NCBI RefSeq assembly: GCF_020906515.1
Contig: NC_085850.1
Span: 4,340,001-4,404,000 of the forward strand
Origin: Vanrija pseudolonga
Lineage: Eukaryota > Basidiomycota > Tremellomycetes > Trichosporonales > Trichosporonaceae
Direction of reading: 5' to 3'
Length of the DNA stretch: 64,000 nt
Shown here: in pieces, positions 33,584 through 44,370 of the stretch
How the letters are laid out: each line of letters opens with the position of its first letter
Position numbering within the stretch: the stretch's first letter is position 1
The notes under the pieces: generated by a model
Database searches by the model: none
The model's input: the letters and a program-made list of their open reading frames with translations, nothing else
What the model was told of the DNA's origin: nothing
Made by a program: the position numbers and the translations under genes

Positions 33584-34670
33584 ATGGCATCCACAGCAGC
33601 AGCCAGCGACTCCAAGCCACAGTTCACCCCCGTCCCCACGCCACCCGAGTCTGGCGCCACGTCGGCAGCCTCGACCCCAAGCTTCCAAACGGCAGAGCAG
33701 GACGACCGAGGCGTGCCCATGGACGTGGACGACACACCCACCGTCGAGGAGCCTTCCTTCCCGACACCTCCTACCACCGAGCCCGGATCGGCGACCACCG
33801 ACTCGGCTCCTCCCAAGAACTCGTCGCGCGACTCCAAGCCAGAGCAGGCATCCAGCTCAAAGGGCAAGCAGAGGGCAACGTCCCCGACCCCCGCTGCGAC
33901 ACCCGATGTCGTCGAGGAGCCTGAGCCGGAGCAGGAATCCCTCGACTCAAGGCTCGCAAAGCTTGACCTCAAGGACCTTGGCGACGGCTCGCAGCTCACC
34001 GTCGAGGAGCTCAACGTGAGTTGTAACCCACATACTGTATACCCTTCAGACATTTCCTAACCCCGCCTCCCAGACTCTCCTCGAAGGCGCGACTCAGCTC
34101 AAGGACGCGGGCAACAAGCTCTACACTGCTCGTCCACCAAAGCTTGACGCTGCACGCGACGACTACCTCAAGGCCCTGTCCTACCTTCCCGCCGTGCCCA
34201 AGCATCTGGCTCCGCCGTCGCTCGACGACCTCGCTGGCGGTGACCGCTTCCGCGAGATCACCGACGAGGAGGCCGAGCAGATCGAGGCAGACGAGCGCGC
34301 AGGCTACGAGCGCGTGACGGCCGACCTGGCGATCCGCGACGCACAGCGCGCAATCTGGGGCAACCTCGGCGCCGTGTACGCCGCGCAGAAGAAGGACAAG
34401 GAGACGGTCGACGCGTGCACCAAGGCACTGACGTACGACCCGACCTACATCAAGGCCCTGCAGCGACGAGCGGCCGCAAACGAGCGCATCGGCACGTGGA
34501 ACGCCCTCGCCGCCGCCCAGCGCGACCTCACGGCCCTGCTCGTGTTGCTCCCCATCGACTCGCCCCAGCGCGACTCGATCCACGCCACTCTTGACAAGCT
34601 CGCCCCAAGAATAAAGGTGCAGCAGGACAAGGAGAAGGACGACGTCCTCGGCAAGCTCAACAAGTTGTGA
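33584..34670 (+). CDS. TTC1-like tetratricopeptide-repeat protein
   Basis: A 342-residue predicted co-chaperone-type adaptor. The first about 130 residues are Ser/Pro/Thr-rich and disordered. After intron 34016-34073 the TPR region starts at TLLEGATQLKDAGNKLYTA. The pattern A-x2-L-x-G...Y-x2-A-L...P is clear in AIWGNLGAVYAAQKKDKETVDACTKALTYDP and in YIKALQRRAAANERIG, giving about three TPR units, as in TTC1. The C-terminus is a charged helix. Such proteins often link Hsp90/Hsp70 to clients. I chose the start at 33584 because upstream in-frame codons lie in a CT/CA-rich leader. Confidence 0.85.
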
Positions 34671-35179
34671 GCCGAGCGAGCAGAGGATCAGCAGTCAACA
34701 AACCAAACCACAACTTCATAACCAAACCCATATCAAGTCAGGAGGAGGATCTACCGCATCATGGCGGCCTTGCATGGATGACTTTTACGATTGCGCGGGG
34801 GTGTACTGAATCACTGACATACTGACGGGCGGAGGGGCGCGAGGACAACTGACGGTGTTGAGGCGGCGGCGGTCTCTTGGGGCAACGACAAGCGGACACT
34901 TTGCTGCCCACCAAATCCCGCACTGGGCACCGCGAGCAAGGCAGGCATCAATTCCCGCCAGACAGAGTTCAGGACAGCATCAGGAGCATGCCTTGCCCAA
35001 CGCCGTGCCTGCGTTCCAGGTAGGTGCCTAGCCGCAAATGCTGGCCAATCCAGTCGCGGACCACTTTTGGGGAGGGGTGGGTCGCGGATGTGCCGACCGG
35101 ACCCAAACGGTGTATTGGATAGGTCAAGGTGGCATCACATGGACTACAACGTATAGTGGTACGGATCCCCAATCAACAT
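34671..35179. other. Convergent intergenic region
   Basis: 0.5 kb between the 3' ends of the TPR gene and regulator 2. No gene was seen. Confidence 0.5.
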
Positions 35180-37836
35180 CTACGACATCGCCGTTGTCGT
35201 CCACAGGTCGTCGTCAGCAGCCGCACCCACCACCCCAGCGTCAAGCGGCAAGTCGTCAAAGAGCGTGACGAGCGGCGGGGACACCTCGGCCTCGGGCCAC
35301 GGCGCAATGTCCGGCCCCAGCCCAGCGGCGCCCTGGTCAGGCGGGAACAGCTGTCCGAGGGCGGCGATCCACCCGCCGTCGGACGTGAAGATGCCGTCCG
35401 CGAGGCAGAAGTCGAACTCGGCGGGGTCGTTGGCGGCGGGTAGTGCCTCTGTCGCCACCGCCACGCTAGCGTCTGGCTCGGCCGGCGCCGGCTGGTCGCC
35501 GACACTGCGCGCCTGGTCGACCACGCGGCGGAGGAGCTGGCCGAACGGAAAGTCGGGGTCTGGTGTCAGCCAGCGACGCGCTTACTAGACCCACAACTTT
35601 CAAGCTGCCCGGCGAGCTTGTCAATGTCCTTCGCGGCCTGCGGGAGGTCGATTGCGTCAGGCAGCAAACACGCCAGGTGGACGAGGTATCGCGCGGCGTG
35701 CGCCAGCCCAAGACGGACGTTCCGGTTCCCGTGGCGCATCTTCGTGTTGTCGTCTCCTCGTGCGGCGCGCGAGACAAGCGCGCATGCTGCGCGAGCGGCT
35801 GCTTCCAGGCCTGCGCGGCGCGCGGGGGGGATGGACTCGAGTTCCTTCTCGTGCTGGATTGACTCTAGGCGGACGAGGTTGAATTGCAGGCTGGGGTCAG
35901 GAGCGCCGATTAACCAACACTTACATGGCATAGTCCTTGACCGTCGTGACTGGGGTTATCAGCCAGCCCAAGGATGGACAACTCACGCTCCGTAACGTGG
36001 AAGTGCGTCGGCTCAAGCCCAGCGTTCGCATAGTACGCGCGCCAGTACACCTCCCAAGCGTCGACCTTGCGCATGATGGAGTCGACGAGGGCGTCGATCG
36101 CCGCATAGCTCGCTTTCCGCGCCTGCGCGTGCACGATCTCGACGCGCAGGACCGCGATTTCGAGCAGCACGACGCACCGGCTGTCGTCGGCGCGAGAGAG
36201 GGGGTGCTCGAGCAGCCTGCGCGCTAGGGGGAGCGACTCGTCCCTGTCGAGGAGGTACGGCCGGCCGTAGGTATGGCACAATCTGGGGCCGGTCAGCGGG
36301 CCGCGCACGGATGTCGACTCACTCCAGGTGCGTTTTCAGCGTCTCGGTCGTCAGTATGCGAACACCAAAGCCACACTTACGGCGAGCCACACGCGCGCGC
36401 CGTTGACGAGCGGCCGGTCCGCCTCGATCTCGGCCTCCGTCTTTGGCGCGCGCATACCGCGTACCAGTTCGGGAAGGCAGAGGTGCAGGTCGAGGTCGTA
36501 CGCCATCGCAACGGCGAGGTCTGGGGTCAGCGAAGTTCCCTTTCGGGCTCACTTCCAGGCCGCCACGCCGTGTCGCCCCAGTTGGTGAGGATAACTGCTG
36601 TGTTAGCGGGGCGTGCAGTCGGGAGCAGCTTACGCATGGCCTGCACGTGCTCGAGGGGAGCGGTTGGGACGTAGATAGCCGTGGAGGCTGTGGTGTGTGA
36701 GCGTTGGAGGGGTTGGTCGTCAACCAACGCCACCACTTACCGATCTTCTCGGCGAGTTGAACCAGCTGGCCGCGCAGCGCGAGCCCTGCGCGCGAGGTGT
36801 ATCCTGGCGGGTCAGACCATTCAACGCGTGTTATTACCCACCGATCCCCGTGGAGGCCAGCTGCCCCGCGATGAGGATAGCCGCGATGCAGAACGGCGAG
36901 CGTGTGCGCAGGCTGGCGTCGGTGTCAGCGCACGTCGAGCCCGAGCCGACCCACCTGTCCCACGTATCCACCTCGGGGTCAAAGACGGGGAGATAAGCGT
37001 GCGGGCCATTAAAGTACAGGTTGAAGAGGTGCTCCGCCTCGCGCTCGGTACAGTATCCCAGCTTGATAGCGTCCGCTTCGAGCGGCACCGCGCCGTGGGG
37101 GCCCGACATGGCCGCCCACGCAGCGAGGCGGCACGCCTTCTTGGCTGTGCGGCCGCGCTCGTCGTCGACGATGTGCATGAGGCGCGGGAGCGCGAGAGGG
37201 CTGGCGTTGTCCTCATTGTCGCTGTCGGGCTGCCGCTCGGCACTCAGGATCGAGTGCTCGCCTATCGTGTGGCGCCGGAGCGGGGCGGGCGACGCCGGCC
37301 CGCTGTCGGTGTCGGCAGCGTCAAGGTCCACCAGCTCGACTAGCTCAATGGTACTGCGGCTTGATGCCTCGGACTCGGGCGGACTGAGGACCACGACCCC
37401 CGTGTCGTTTGCCTTGGGGGCACTGCCATCCAGTAGCCGCTGGAGCAGGTCCTGCACCCCTTGAATGGAAGACGACACGGCCTCCATGCGCGTCTCGAGA
37501 GACGCAACGCGGCTGCGGGCGCGTTAGCGTCGCGATCCACCACCCCCTGATGTCCAGCAGCCCGACGCACTCCTGGTTTGTCTTGATGCGGTGCGATGAG
37601 CCCTCGGTGGTGAATGTGCACTCGATCTTGAGGCTCGCGCACTTGTTGCACGGGGGGTGGTGCCGCCCCACACAGCGGATCTTCATGCGATGGCAGTTGT
37701 CCTGGCGTCAGAGGGCCCTCATGCTGTACGGGGGCTCACGCATGCTCCTGGGAGTGTCAGTGGAGCGGTGGAGGGTCGACTTACTGCTGACGTTAGGCCC
37801 CGGGCGAGCATCGCGCGGGGTGGAGTCCTTGGGCAT
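35180..37836 (-). CDS. Zn2Cys6 transcription factor with micro-exons (regulator 2)
   Basis: A DNA-binding regulator built from 14 inferred exons. The zinc cluster is ACDNCHRMKIRC, then CNKC and a last Cys seven residues on. Its first Cys lies in an 8-nt exon (37740-37747) between introns of 37 and 38 nt. Two other internal exons are tiny: 36323-36342 (20 nt, TLKTHL) and 35925-35949 (25 nt, TTVKDYA). Introns of 32 nt (36521-36552) and 34 nt (35891-35924) are among the shortest in the window. The middle-homology region includes FNLYFNGPHAYLPVFDP, AVAMAYDLDLHLCLPEL and CHTYGRPYLLDRDES. An acidic C-terminus (about FDFCLADGIF onward) may activate transcription. It is divergent from the alpha-glucoside permease, a possible target. 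Confidence 0.87.
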
Positions 37837-39068
37837 TGTTGTTGGCTGCGATGAGTGACAATGTTGGAGAGAGATGTCAGTACCGCATCGTCAACATTGT
37901 CGACATCTCCACATCTCCACATCTCCCTCTGCACCACCACCACCACGTAGCCGCTCCACAACCCCACGGCACAACGTACCCAGCATATCACCGTCGCTGC
38001 AATGTCGCCGTGCGCAGCTAGACGTTGCCCGCTACTTGAGGTGAGTTCGGCGCGGCGGTCGGTCGGCTGATGCCGAGGCACCAAGGTTCGACGGCGGCTT
38101 CCAGATGCACGCCTCAACCCCGGATGCAACTCAGATTGCCAAGCTCCTCTCGGGGCCCAAGTCGGTCCGAGTGAGTGCACCCACAGCCGCAAGATGCGGG
38201 ACAGATGGGGTGTGTTGGCAATCGTCGGGGCTGATATCGGTCCGATAAGAGCTAGCTGGTACTGACAATCTCCGCGCCGAAATGCTCTTTGCGGGGCGGG
38301 GCACTCTCAATAAGAGCGCAGGTATGCACCCTTCTCGTAAGCGGGGGAACGTATCAGTTCATCATGCTATCGCTGAGACCTTGACAGTGCTGAAGCACAC
38401 CACTGAGCGTTGGGCCATCTCGCGTCCCATGATCCATCACAGCTTGTTCGTGATGGCAACACACAGCTCACAATCACAGATGCGATTTGTAAACAGGTCA
38501 TGTGCCCCGCGATGCCGCTGCCCACATATCCGGAAAACCGCAACACTAGAGACGGGAAGCGCCGAAGATCCGTCAAGCCGCGTGATCTGGCCCGCTGTCG
38601 ACGGCGCGCAAGCTCGACGTGCAGCGTGCAGCGGCTATAGCGACAGCAGTGCCAAGACTATCGTGTCTGCACAGGCGACGCTGCCGAATCCATCGGCCCT
38701 GAGATGCCGATTCAAGGCCGATCTGTACGGTGGAGCGCGTGGCTCGTGGCGGCCCTTGGTCGGCTCCATCGCTCCCTTCGACGGACGGAGGCCGGAACCT
38801 TGCGCCGGCGCACAGTTTTCCATCACCCACTCACCCAATGTTCTGACTGCTATTGACGGCGCTTCCCCGCACCTGCGACGCGATCAGAGTTCATCGGTGT
38901 CCGGGGTACCGATATGGCCCCACGGAGGAGACCTTATAACGGTAGTCGTTGGAACGACGAGACAATCATCGCAGCAGCAGAAACAGCAGCAGCTCCCCTA
39001 GGCCGCGAGGAGCCCCGACACGACACAAACACCAACGACTCGGTCCAACCCCGAACCCCGCCGCAGCA
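37837..39068. other. Divergent promoter, regulator 2 / sugar permease, 1.2 kb
   Basis: It includes a TTATAA at 38934-38939 and a CAG-rich leader before the permease start. A long open frame spans much of it on the plus strand but has no domain or codon pattern that I would call coding. Confidence 0.5.
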
Positions 39069-40721
39069 ATGACCTCCGACCTCGAGAAGCACCTCTCGCT
39101 CGACGAGAAGCCCAAGATTGAGCATGACGAGGCCGCCGACTACGGAGAGCACGCCCTCGTCAACATTGCCGTCGACCGCATCACCGAGGCGCCAGACTTT
39201 GCCGACGGCGCCAAGGCGGCCAACGACCGCGAGCATGCCCTCTCCTTCCGCGACGGATGCAGGCACTACCCCGGTGCCTTGCTATGGGGCATCGGCATGT
39301 CCTTCACGATCGTAATGGAGGGGTACATCACCTCGCTCGGCCGCAACTTTATCACCTTCCCCGCCTTTGCTCGCAAGTACGGCGTGTTCCAGGCCGAGAA
39401 GAACCGCTGGGTCATCAACGCAAAGTGGCAGGTCGCCATGGGCGACATGGGCATGATCGGTACCCTCATCGGCCTGGTGATCATGGGCTTCGTTACCGAC
39501 AAGTTTGGCCACCGCTACGTCATGATGGTTGGATTGGTCCTCATCGTCGCCTTCAACTTTATGACCTTCTTCGCGCCCAACGTCGAGATCCTCGCGACGG
39601 CCGGATTGCTCGGCGGCATCCCGAACGGCCTGTTCGGTATCCTCGGCTCGGTGTACGCGTCCGAAGTCGCTCCGCTCCCTATCCGCGGTTTCCTCACCTC
39701 GTTCGTTAATATTTCGTGGATTATCGGCCAGTTCGCCGCGTCGGGCCTCATGACGCGCATGGTCAAGATTGACACCGAGTGGTCGTTCCGCATCCCGATG
39801 GCGATCACCTGGGCGTGGCCCGTCCCGCTGTTCATCATGGCCGTGTTCGCGCCCAACTCGCCGTGGTGGTGCGTCCGCCGTGGCGACTATGCTGGTGCCG
39901 AGCGTTCCCTCCGCCGCCTCGCCTCGCCCAAACACGTGTCCGCGGCCGACACGCGCCGCTCGCTCGCGCTGCTTGTTCGCACCAACGAGCTCGAAAAGTC
40001 GATGAAGACCAAGGCGTCCGTCTGGGAGTGCTTCCGCGGCACCAACCTCCGCCGCACGGAAATCGCATCCATGACCCTCGCGACGCAGGCGTTCTCGGGC
40101 CAGACGTTCGCCTACGGCGCGACCTACTTCTTCGTCATGGCCGGCCTGAGCACCAAGGACGCGTACAACATGGGTTTCGTGTCCACTGGCGCGGCGTTCG
40201 TCGCCACCTGCATTTCGTGGATCCTCAACGGCTGGTTCGGCCGCCGCCCCCTCATCATCTACGGCTTCAGCGTCATGACCGGCATCCTGCTCGTCATTGG
40301 CGGCCTCGCGCTGGTCGACAAGCAGTCGGCCATCTGGGCCCAGGCTGGCCTCTGTGTCGTCTGGCTCTTTGTCTACTCGATGACGATTGGCCCCCAGTCG
40401 TTTGGCCTCGCAGCCGAGGTGTCCGCCACGCGTCTCCGCTCTCAGACCCTCGCCATCGCCCGCTTCTTCTACGTCCTCATGTCCTTCCTCTGCAACACGG
40501 TCGAGCCGTACCTCATCAACCCCACGGCGCTCAACCTCAAGGGCAAGACGGCGTTCGTGTGGTTCGGCACCTCGTTCCTCACCGTCGTCTGGTGTATCTT
40601 CCGCATGCCCGAGACGAAAGGCATCACATACACCGAGCTGGACTTGTTGTTCGAGCACCGGGTCAAGGCATGGCGTTTCAAGTCGACCAAGGTGGATGTG
40701 ACCGAGGAGATCGAGCAGTAG
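39069..40721 (+). CDS. Alpha-glucoside/maltose-type sugar permease (MFS)
   Basis: A 12-helix sugar:proton symporter of 550 residues in one uninterrupted exon. The hydrophilic N-terminus of about 70 residues is acidic. Sugar-porter motifs seen are GFVTDKFGHRYVM (loop 2-3, G-x3-D-(K/R)-x-G-(R/H)-(K/R)), SEVAPLPIRGFLTSFVNISWIIGQ in helix 5, NSPWWCVRRGDYAGAERSLRRL in the central loop and PETKGITYTELDLLFEHRV at the end. The last matches fungal Mal11/Agt1-type permeases. Absence of introns is notable, since nearly all long genes around it have several. It is divergent from regulator 2, recalling the regulator/permease pairs of MAL loci, though no glucosidase is present. Confidence 0.93.
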   Translation: MTSDLEKHLSLDEKPKIEHDEAADYGEHALVNIAVDRITEAPDFADGAKAANDREHALSFRDGCRHYPGALLWGIGMSFTIVMEGYITSLGRNFITFPAFARKYGVFQAEKNRWVINAKWQVAMGDMGMIGTLIGLVIMGFVTDKFGHRYVMMVGLVLIVAFNFMTFFAPNVEILATAGLLGGIPNGLFGILGSVYASEVAPLPIRGFLTSFVNISWIIGQFAASGLMTRMVKIDTEWSFRIPMAITWAWPVPLFIMAVFAPNSPWWCVRRGDYAGAERSLRRLASPKHVSAADTRRSLALLVRTNELEKSMKTKASVWECFRGTNLRRTEIASMTLATQAFSGQTFAYGATYFFVMAGLSTKDAYNMGFVSTGAAFVATCISWILNGWFGRRPLIIYGFSVMTGILLVIGGLALVDKQSAIWAQAGLCVVWLFVYSMTIGPQSFGLAAEVSATRLRSQTLAIARFFYVLMSFLCNTVEPYLINPTALNLKGKTAFVWFGTSFLTVVWCIFRMPETKGITYTELDLLFEHRVKAWRFKSTKVDVTEEIEQ

Positions 40722-40919
40722 GATGAGAGAAGAGAGGTTAGCTGTGCACAAGGTTTTGGGTGACAAGCGGATGTCTTCGGTGGTTCATGCGATGTAAATG
40801 GGATGTAAAACGGGACCTCGCGCGTCCAACATCAGTCGCCAATGAGTTCGCCGCGGTGAGTTATCGATCGCGCGCGACGCTAGACTCATATTGTCACATG
40901 ATATCACCCGCCACATTCC

Positions 40920-42285
40920 TCAGAACCACCCCTTGCGCCTCTTGGGCGCCTGCGCAGCCCGCCATGCGGTATTCTCAGCCGCCATGCGAGCCTGCAGCTC
41001 CATAAACTTGCGGTCGACCTGGGGTCAGCCTCCTCGCGAGCCCGCACTCACCTCGTCTTGGGTCAAAAACCCGCGCCCTCCGTCGAGGTGTGTGTCCGTG
41101 TCCGCCTTGCTGTCATAACTGCCCTCGCTGAGGTCGAGCACGATGGCGATGGCCTCTGCCTTTCGCAGGAGCCAGTCACCGCGGAGCAGTCCGTCGCGCC
41201 AGCTTGGCAGGGCAGTGTAGCCAGCATAGGCGCCGAGGAGCGCACCCGCAAAGCACGCGTTTGTGTCCGCGTCGCCGCCTTCCAGGACCAGCTGGGTGAT
41301 GAGGGGCTCGAAGAGGCAGGCGCGGGCCTTCAGCGGCGTCGGAGAGGAGGAGGTCAGGTGCAGCGCCTGGCGGAGGAGGCAGAGGCCCGCGCCGAGCGCT
41401 TTCAGGACGTAACCTATCCCGTGCTGGTCGAGCTCGAGCTCTGCGAGGGTCGTGGCGTTTGCGAAGCGTTTGAACTGGTGTCAGCGGGCTAGTGTGTTCA
41501 CTTACCTCTTCGACGTCCAGTCCGGGGTCGTCGGCGGTGAATGGTCCCTCGGCGCGGAGGAGGAGGACGATGCGCTTGGCGTAGTCTGCAATCGCGGCGT
41601 CGACCAGCGCGTCGACAGCCGCCTCGTCGCTCACATCGCCCCTAATCAGGGCGCGCACGAGCGCCGTGGCCACCATGCAGGCGACGACGCAGCGCGGATC
41701 GACGTGTGTGATGGCACTGAAGCGCGCCGCGACCTCAAACGTCTCCTCCTGCGTGCAGTGCACGGATAACACGCCGAGGGGGTGCGTGCGCATCAGGCTG
41801 CCGTTCGCGGCGGCCTTGTGTCCGCTCTTGACCCAGTGCGCATGGGCCGCCTTGACCGGATCATCGAGGTATGCCGCACTGCGCACAATCGCGCCGACCG
41901 TTGCGCCGAGCCCGAGCGGCGGCGTGTCGAGCGCGCGCAGGCCCATAAGGACCCAGGTATGCAGCCTGCTCACGACGTCGCGCGGGTCGAGCGCCGAGTT
42001 GTGCAGATACGACAGCACGATCAGCAGCGCGTGGTCCGTGTCGTCGGTCCACTCGCCCGGGACGTGCTTGAGCCGGTGCATGTCGCGCGCGAACGGCGTC
42101 GGGTTGGGCAGGAGGGAGAAAAAGCCGGTCGGGTACAGGTCGCCGATGCGCGCCTTGGGCAGGAACTCGGTGTACAGGCCCACGGCGTCGCCGAGGGCGC
42201 TGCCAACGAGCGTCCCAACGGCGCGGTCGTGGAGCGTCGCCTTGGCCGCTGGTGAGCAGTCCATGGTCACTGTGGAGTCAGTCAT
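40920..42285 (-). CDS. ADP-ribosylglycohydrolase (DraG/ARH family)
   Basis: It is predicted to remove ADP-ribose from proteins or small molecules, with two metal ions in the active site. Three exons give about 400 residues. The start at 42285 is followed by GTLVGSALGDAVGLYTEF, the first family motif. EWTDDTDHALLIVL carries the metal-binding T-D-D-T block, and GGDADTNACFAGALLGAYAG is the second metal site near the C-terminus. All acidic ligands expected for activity look present. The middle holds GSLMRTHPLGVLS, also typical. The C-terminal exon is basic (APKRRKGWF). The physiological substrate is unknown. Confidence 0.9.
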
Positions 42286-43101
42286 GGTCAGTTGGGAGAG
42301 TGAGACGTGGCAACTTGCCCTGCCAGATCGATCAGATCTGCACGGTGGCAAGATTGTCAAAGGCAGTGTTCGCAGTGGTCCGGGGCCCCAGTGTTGACAA
42401 AGGCTTGGCGCTCGAGGTGTGTTCCCAGAGTTAGTGATGTGAGACCCACGAGCTCGGTGTCGATACGTAGACCATGTATCACTGCTTGCCCTGCTCACCT
42501 CTTCCCTCACTCCCCTCTCCCCCCACTCCTCCACTGACCGCCAAGAGCAGTTCGTGGGCTGAGCCTCTCGACTGCAGCTCACTGGGTTGGAAGGGACTTG
42601 GGATGGACGACTTTCGTCGTGCGAGAGAGGTGCTTTCAGCCCACATATGCCGAAGATGATCTCGTCGCTAAGTGGTTGGCATTGCAGGTTTGCGAGTTCG
42701 GTCACAGGGCGAGAGGGCTGAGATGCTGAGGTCGACCCTGGCGGCCGCGAGCCGCGCGGTAAGGATGACGAGGAGCAGGGGGAACATGATGGCCTGCTCA
42801 CTCCACTTCGCTACGTCTCGTCTCAAGTGCTAGACGTCGCTTGCAGATGGACCCACGTGTAGTCCGTCATGCCCTCCGTCATGTGCTGACACTGACTTGA
42901 TCGAAGTACGTCAAGTCGCCACATACGTGGGCGTGCCTGACCGACTACCGCGTCATGTTGTCCGTGCCAAGCCAATGCCGACGGCGTCCATCGCCCGCTG
43001 CCCGCTGCTGCTGCGGCGTATACCAAGGTTATCAGATTGGCAAGCACCCCCTGCTCCACTCGAAACATTGCATAGAAAGTGTTCTAGATCTTGCTGATGC
43101 A
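42286..43101. other. Intergenic, 0.8 kb
   Basis: It contains the promoter of the ADP-ribosylglycohydrolase gene and the 3' region of the next gene. Nothing else was recognised. Confidence 0.45.
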
Positions 43102-43939
43102 CTACCACCCGACAACGACAATGCCGGCGGCCGCAAGCGCAGCCGCGACGGCGCCACACTCGCGCGGCGAGGCGCCGCTCCTGGCCATCTGGCCGGCGGC
43201 GGCCGCGACGTCACTCTTGATCTGGAGTGCGTCGATGTCGGCCTTGTTCGCGAACGCGACGATGCGGTCGAGCTTGATGCCGTAGCTGCCTGAGCGGACC
43301 TGCGCGGGCGCCGTGTGGCCGATACGCAGGCTGTTGGCCTGCGACGGCGACGTAAAGGCGTACTTGTACACGAACTGACAGCCGCCCTGGGCCGTGCTGA
43401 GGGTCGAGGGCGTCGGCGCGATCGTCGCGCCGTTCGACGCGGACTGGATCGTGGCCGTGTCGACGCTGTTGATGCCAATGTTGGCCACGTGCCCCGCGTC
43501 GGCGCTCATCGCGATCGCGAACCCGGCAATACCGCTCGCGAAGCGCATCTGCGCATCACCGGTCCCGACGAGCTGCCGAGCATTGATGTTCACCACGTCG
43601 CAGCCAGGCGCGGTCGTCCAGCTGCCCGTGTAGTCGACGTCCTTGGACAGGTCGAGCGCGCCGTACGACTGGCCCGAGGGGATGGTGTAGCCCGTAGAGG
43701 ATGTTCCGCCGCCGCCGCCGCCCCCACCACCACCACCTCCACCTCCGCCACCGGCGACACCGCCAGCGCCGCTACCCGTGCCACCGGCACCAGTGCCAGT
43801 GCCGCCAGAACCCGTACCAGTCGCGCCGGCACCGGGGGTCGTCGTGTCGAACAGGCCAATGCCGCCACCGGCCGTCGTTGTAGGGAACGCTGGGAACGTG
43901 GGCGTCGTGAATCCGCCCCCGGTGGCACCACCACCACCA

Positions 43940-43970
<31 letters not shown>

Positions 43971-44370
43971 CAACAAAAGTGGAAGTGTACTGGCCGTACG
44001 TGCGCGTGAACTCGTCGATCGGGCCGAGGCCGGTACAGTTGCCGTTGTTGAGGCGGAAGGGGCAGCAGAACCAGCCGTCGACACCGTCCCAGCACTTTGC
44101 GCTGGTCATCAGCTCAGCCCCTTCTCGGTACACTTACGAGGCAGTGATGCACGACTTGTTCGTGTCGAGGCAGCACGTCTGGCCCGGCTTCGCACACCTC
44201 GTCGGGTCGGCAGGGCACGGGACGTAGCCCGGGTCTTCGCACTGGTACTGGCGGCCGGTGAGGGCGCGCTCGGCGAGCGGCAAGCGGCGGGCCGGCCTGA
44301 TGTCGTTGCCAGCGTCTGGCGTGAGCGCTGCTGCGCCACTGAGCAGGATGAGGGCGGTTTGGATGAGCAT
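43102..44370 (-). CDS. Cys-rich surface protein with Gly linkers and GPI-type tail (cluster member A)
   Basis: A predicted secreted, wall- or membrane-attached protein of 410 residues. The signal peptide starts at 44370 (MLIQTALILLSGAAA) and a basic region ending GRQ may be a processing site. The Cys module fits C-x7-C-x6-C-x6-CC-x6-C-x6-C-x8-CC and is split by a 36-nt intron (44102-44137). Two long poly-Gly linkers flank a Thr/Pro part. A beta-rich domain of about 150 residues (VDYTGSWTTAPGC...IGINSVDTATI) aligns with member E (51390-52611). The end has a hydrophobic GPI-type signal. The function is unknown; adhesion or a ligand-binding role is an inference. Confidence 0.85.
43708..43754 (+). 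repeat. GGN tract coding for poly-Gly linker 2
   Basis: A CCG/CCA trinucleotide run on the plus strand. It encodes the second glycine stretch (about 16 Gly) of the minus-strand protein. Confidence 0.85.
43926..43970 (+). repeat. GGN tract coding for poly-Gly linker 1
   Basis: A CCA then CCG run of about 15 units coding for about 14 Gly residues. The change from GGT to GGC codons part-way suggests expansion of two founder units. Confidence 0.85.

Noticed and set aside
38282-39001. Open frame of 239 codons upstream of the sugar permease
   Set aside because: It is rich in Arg, Ser and Pro with no domain, signal peptide or splice logic, and it covers the promoter of an evident gene.
39282-40766. 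A 494-codon minus-strand frame opposite the sugar permease
   Set aside because: An antisense shadow of the intronless permease, highly charged and without domains.
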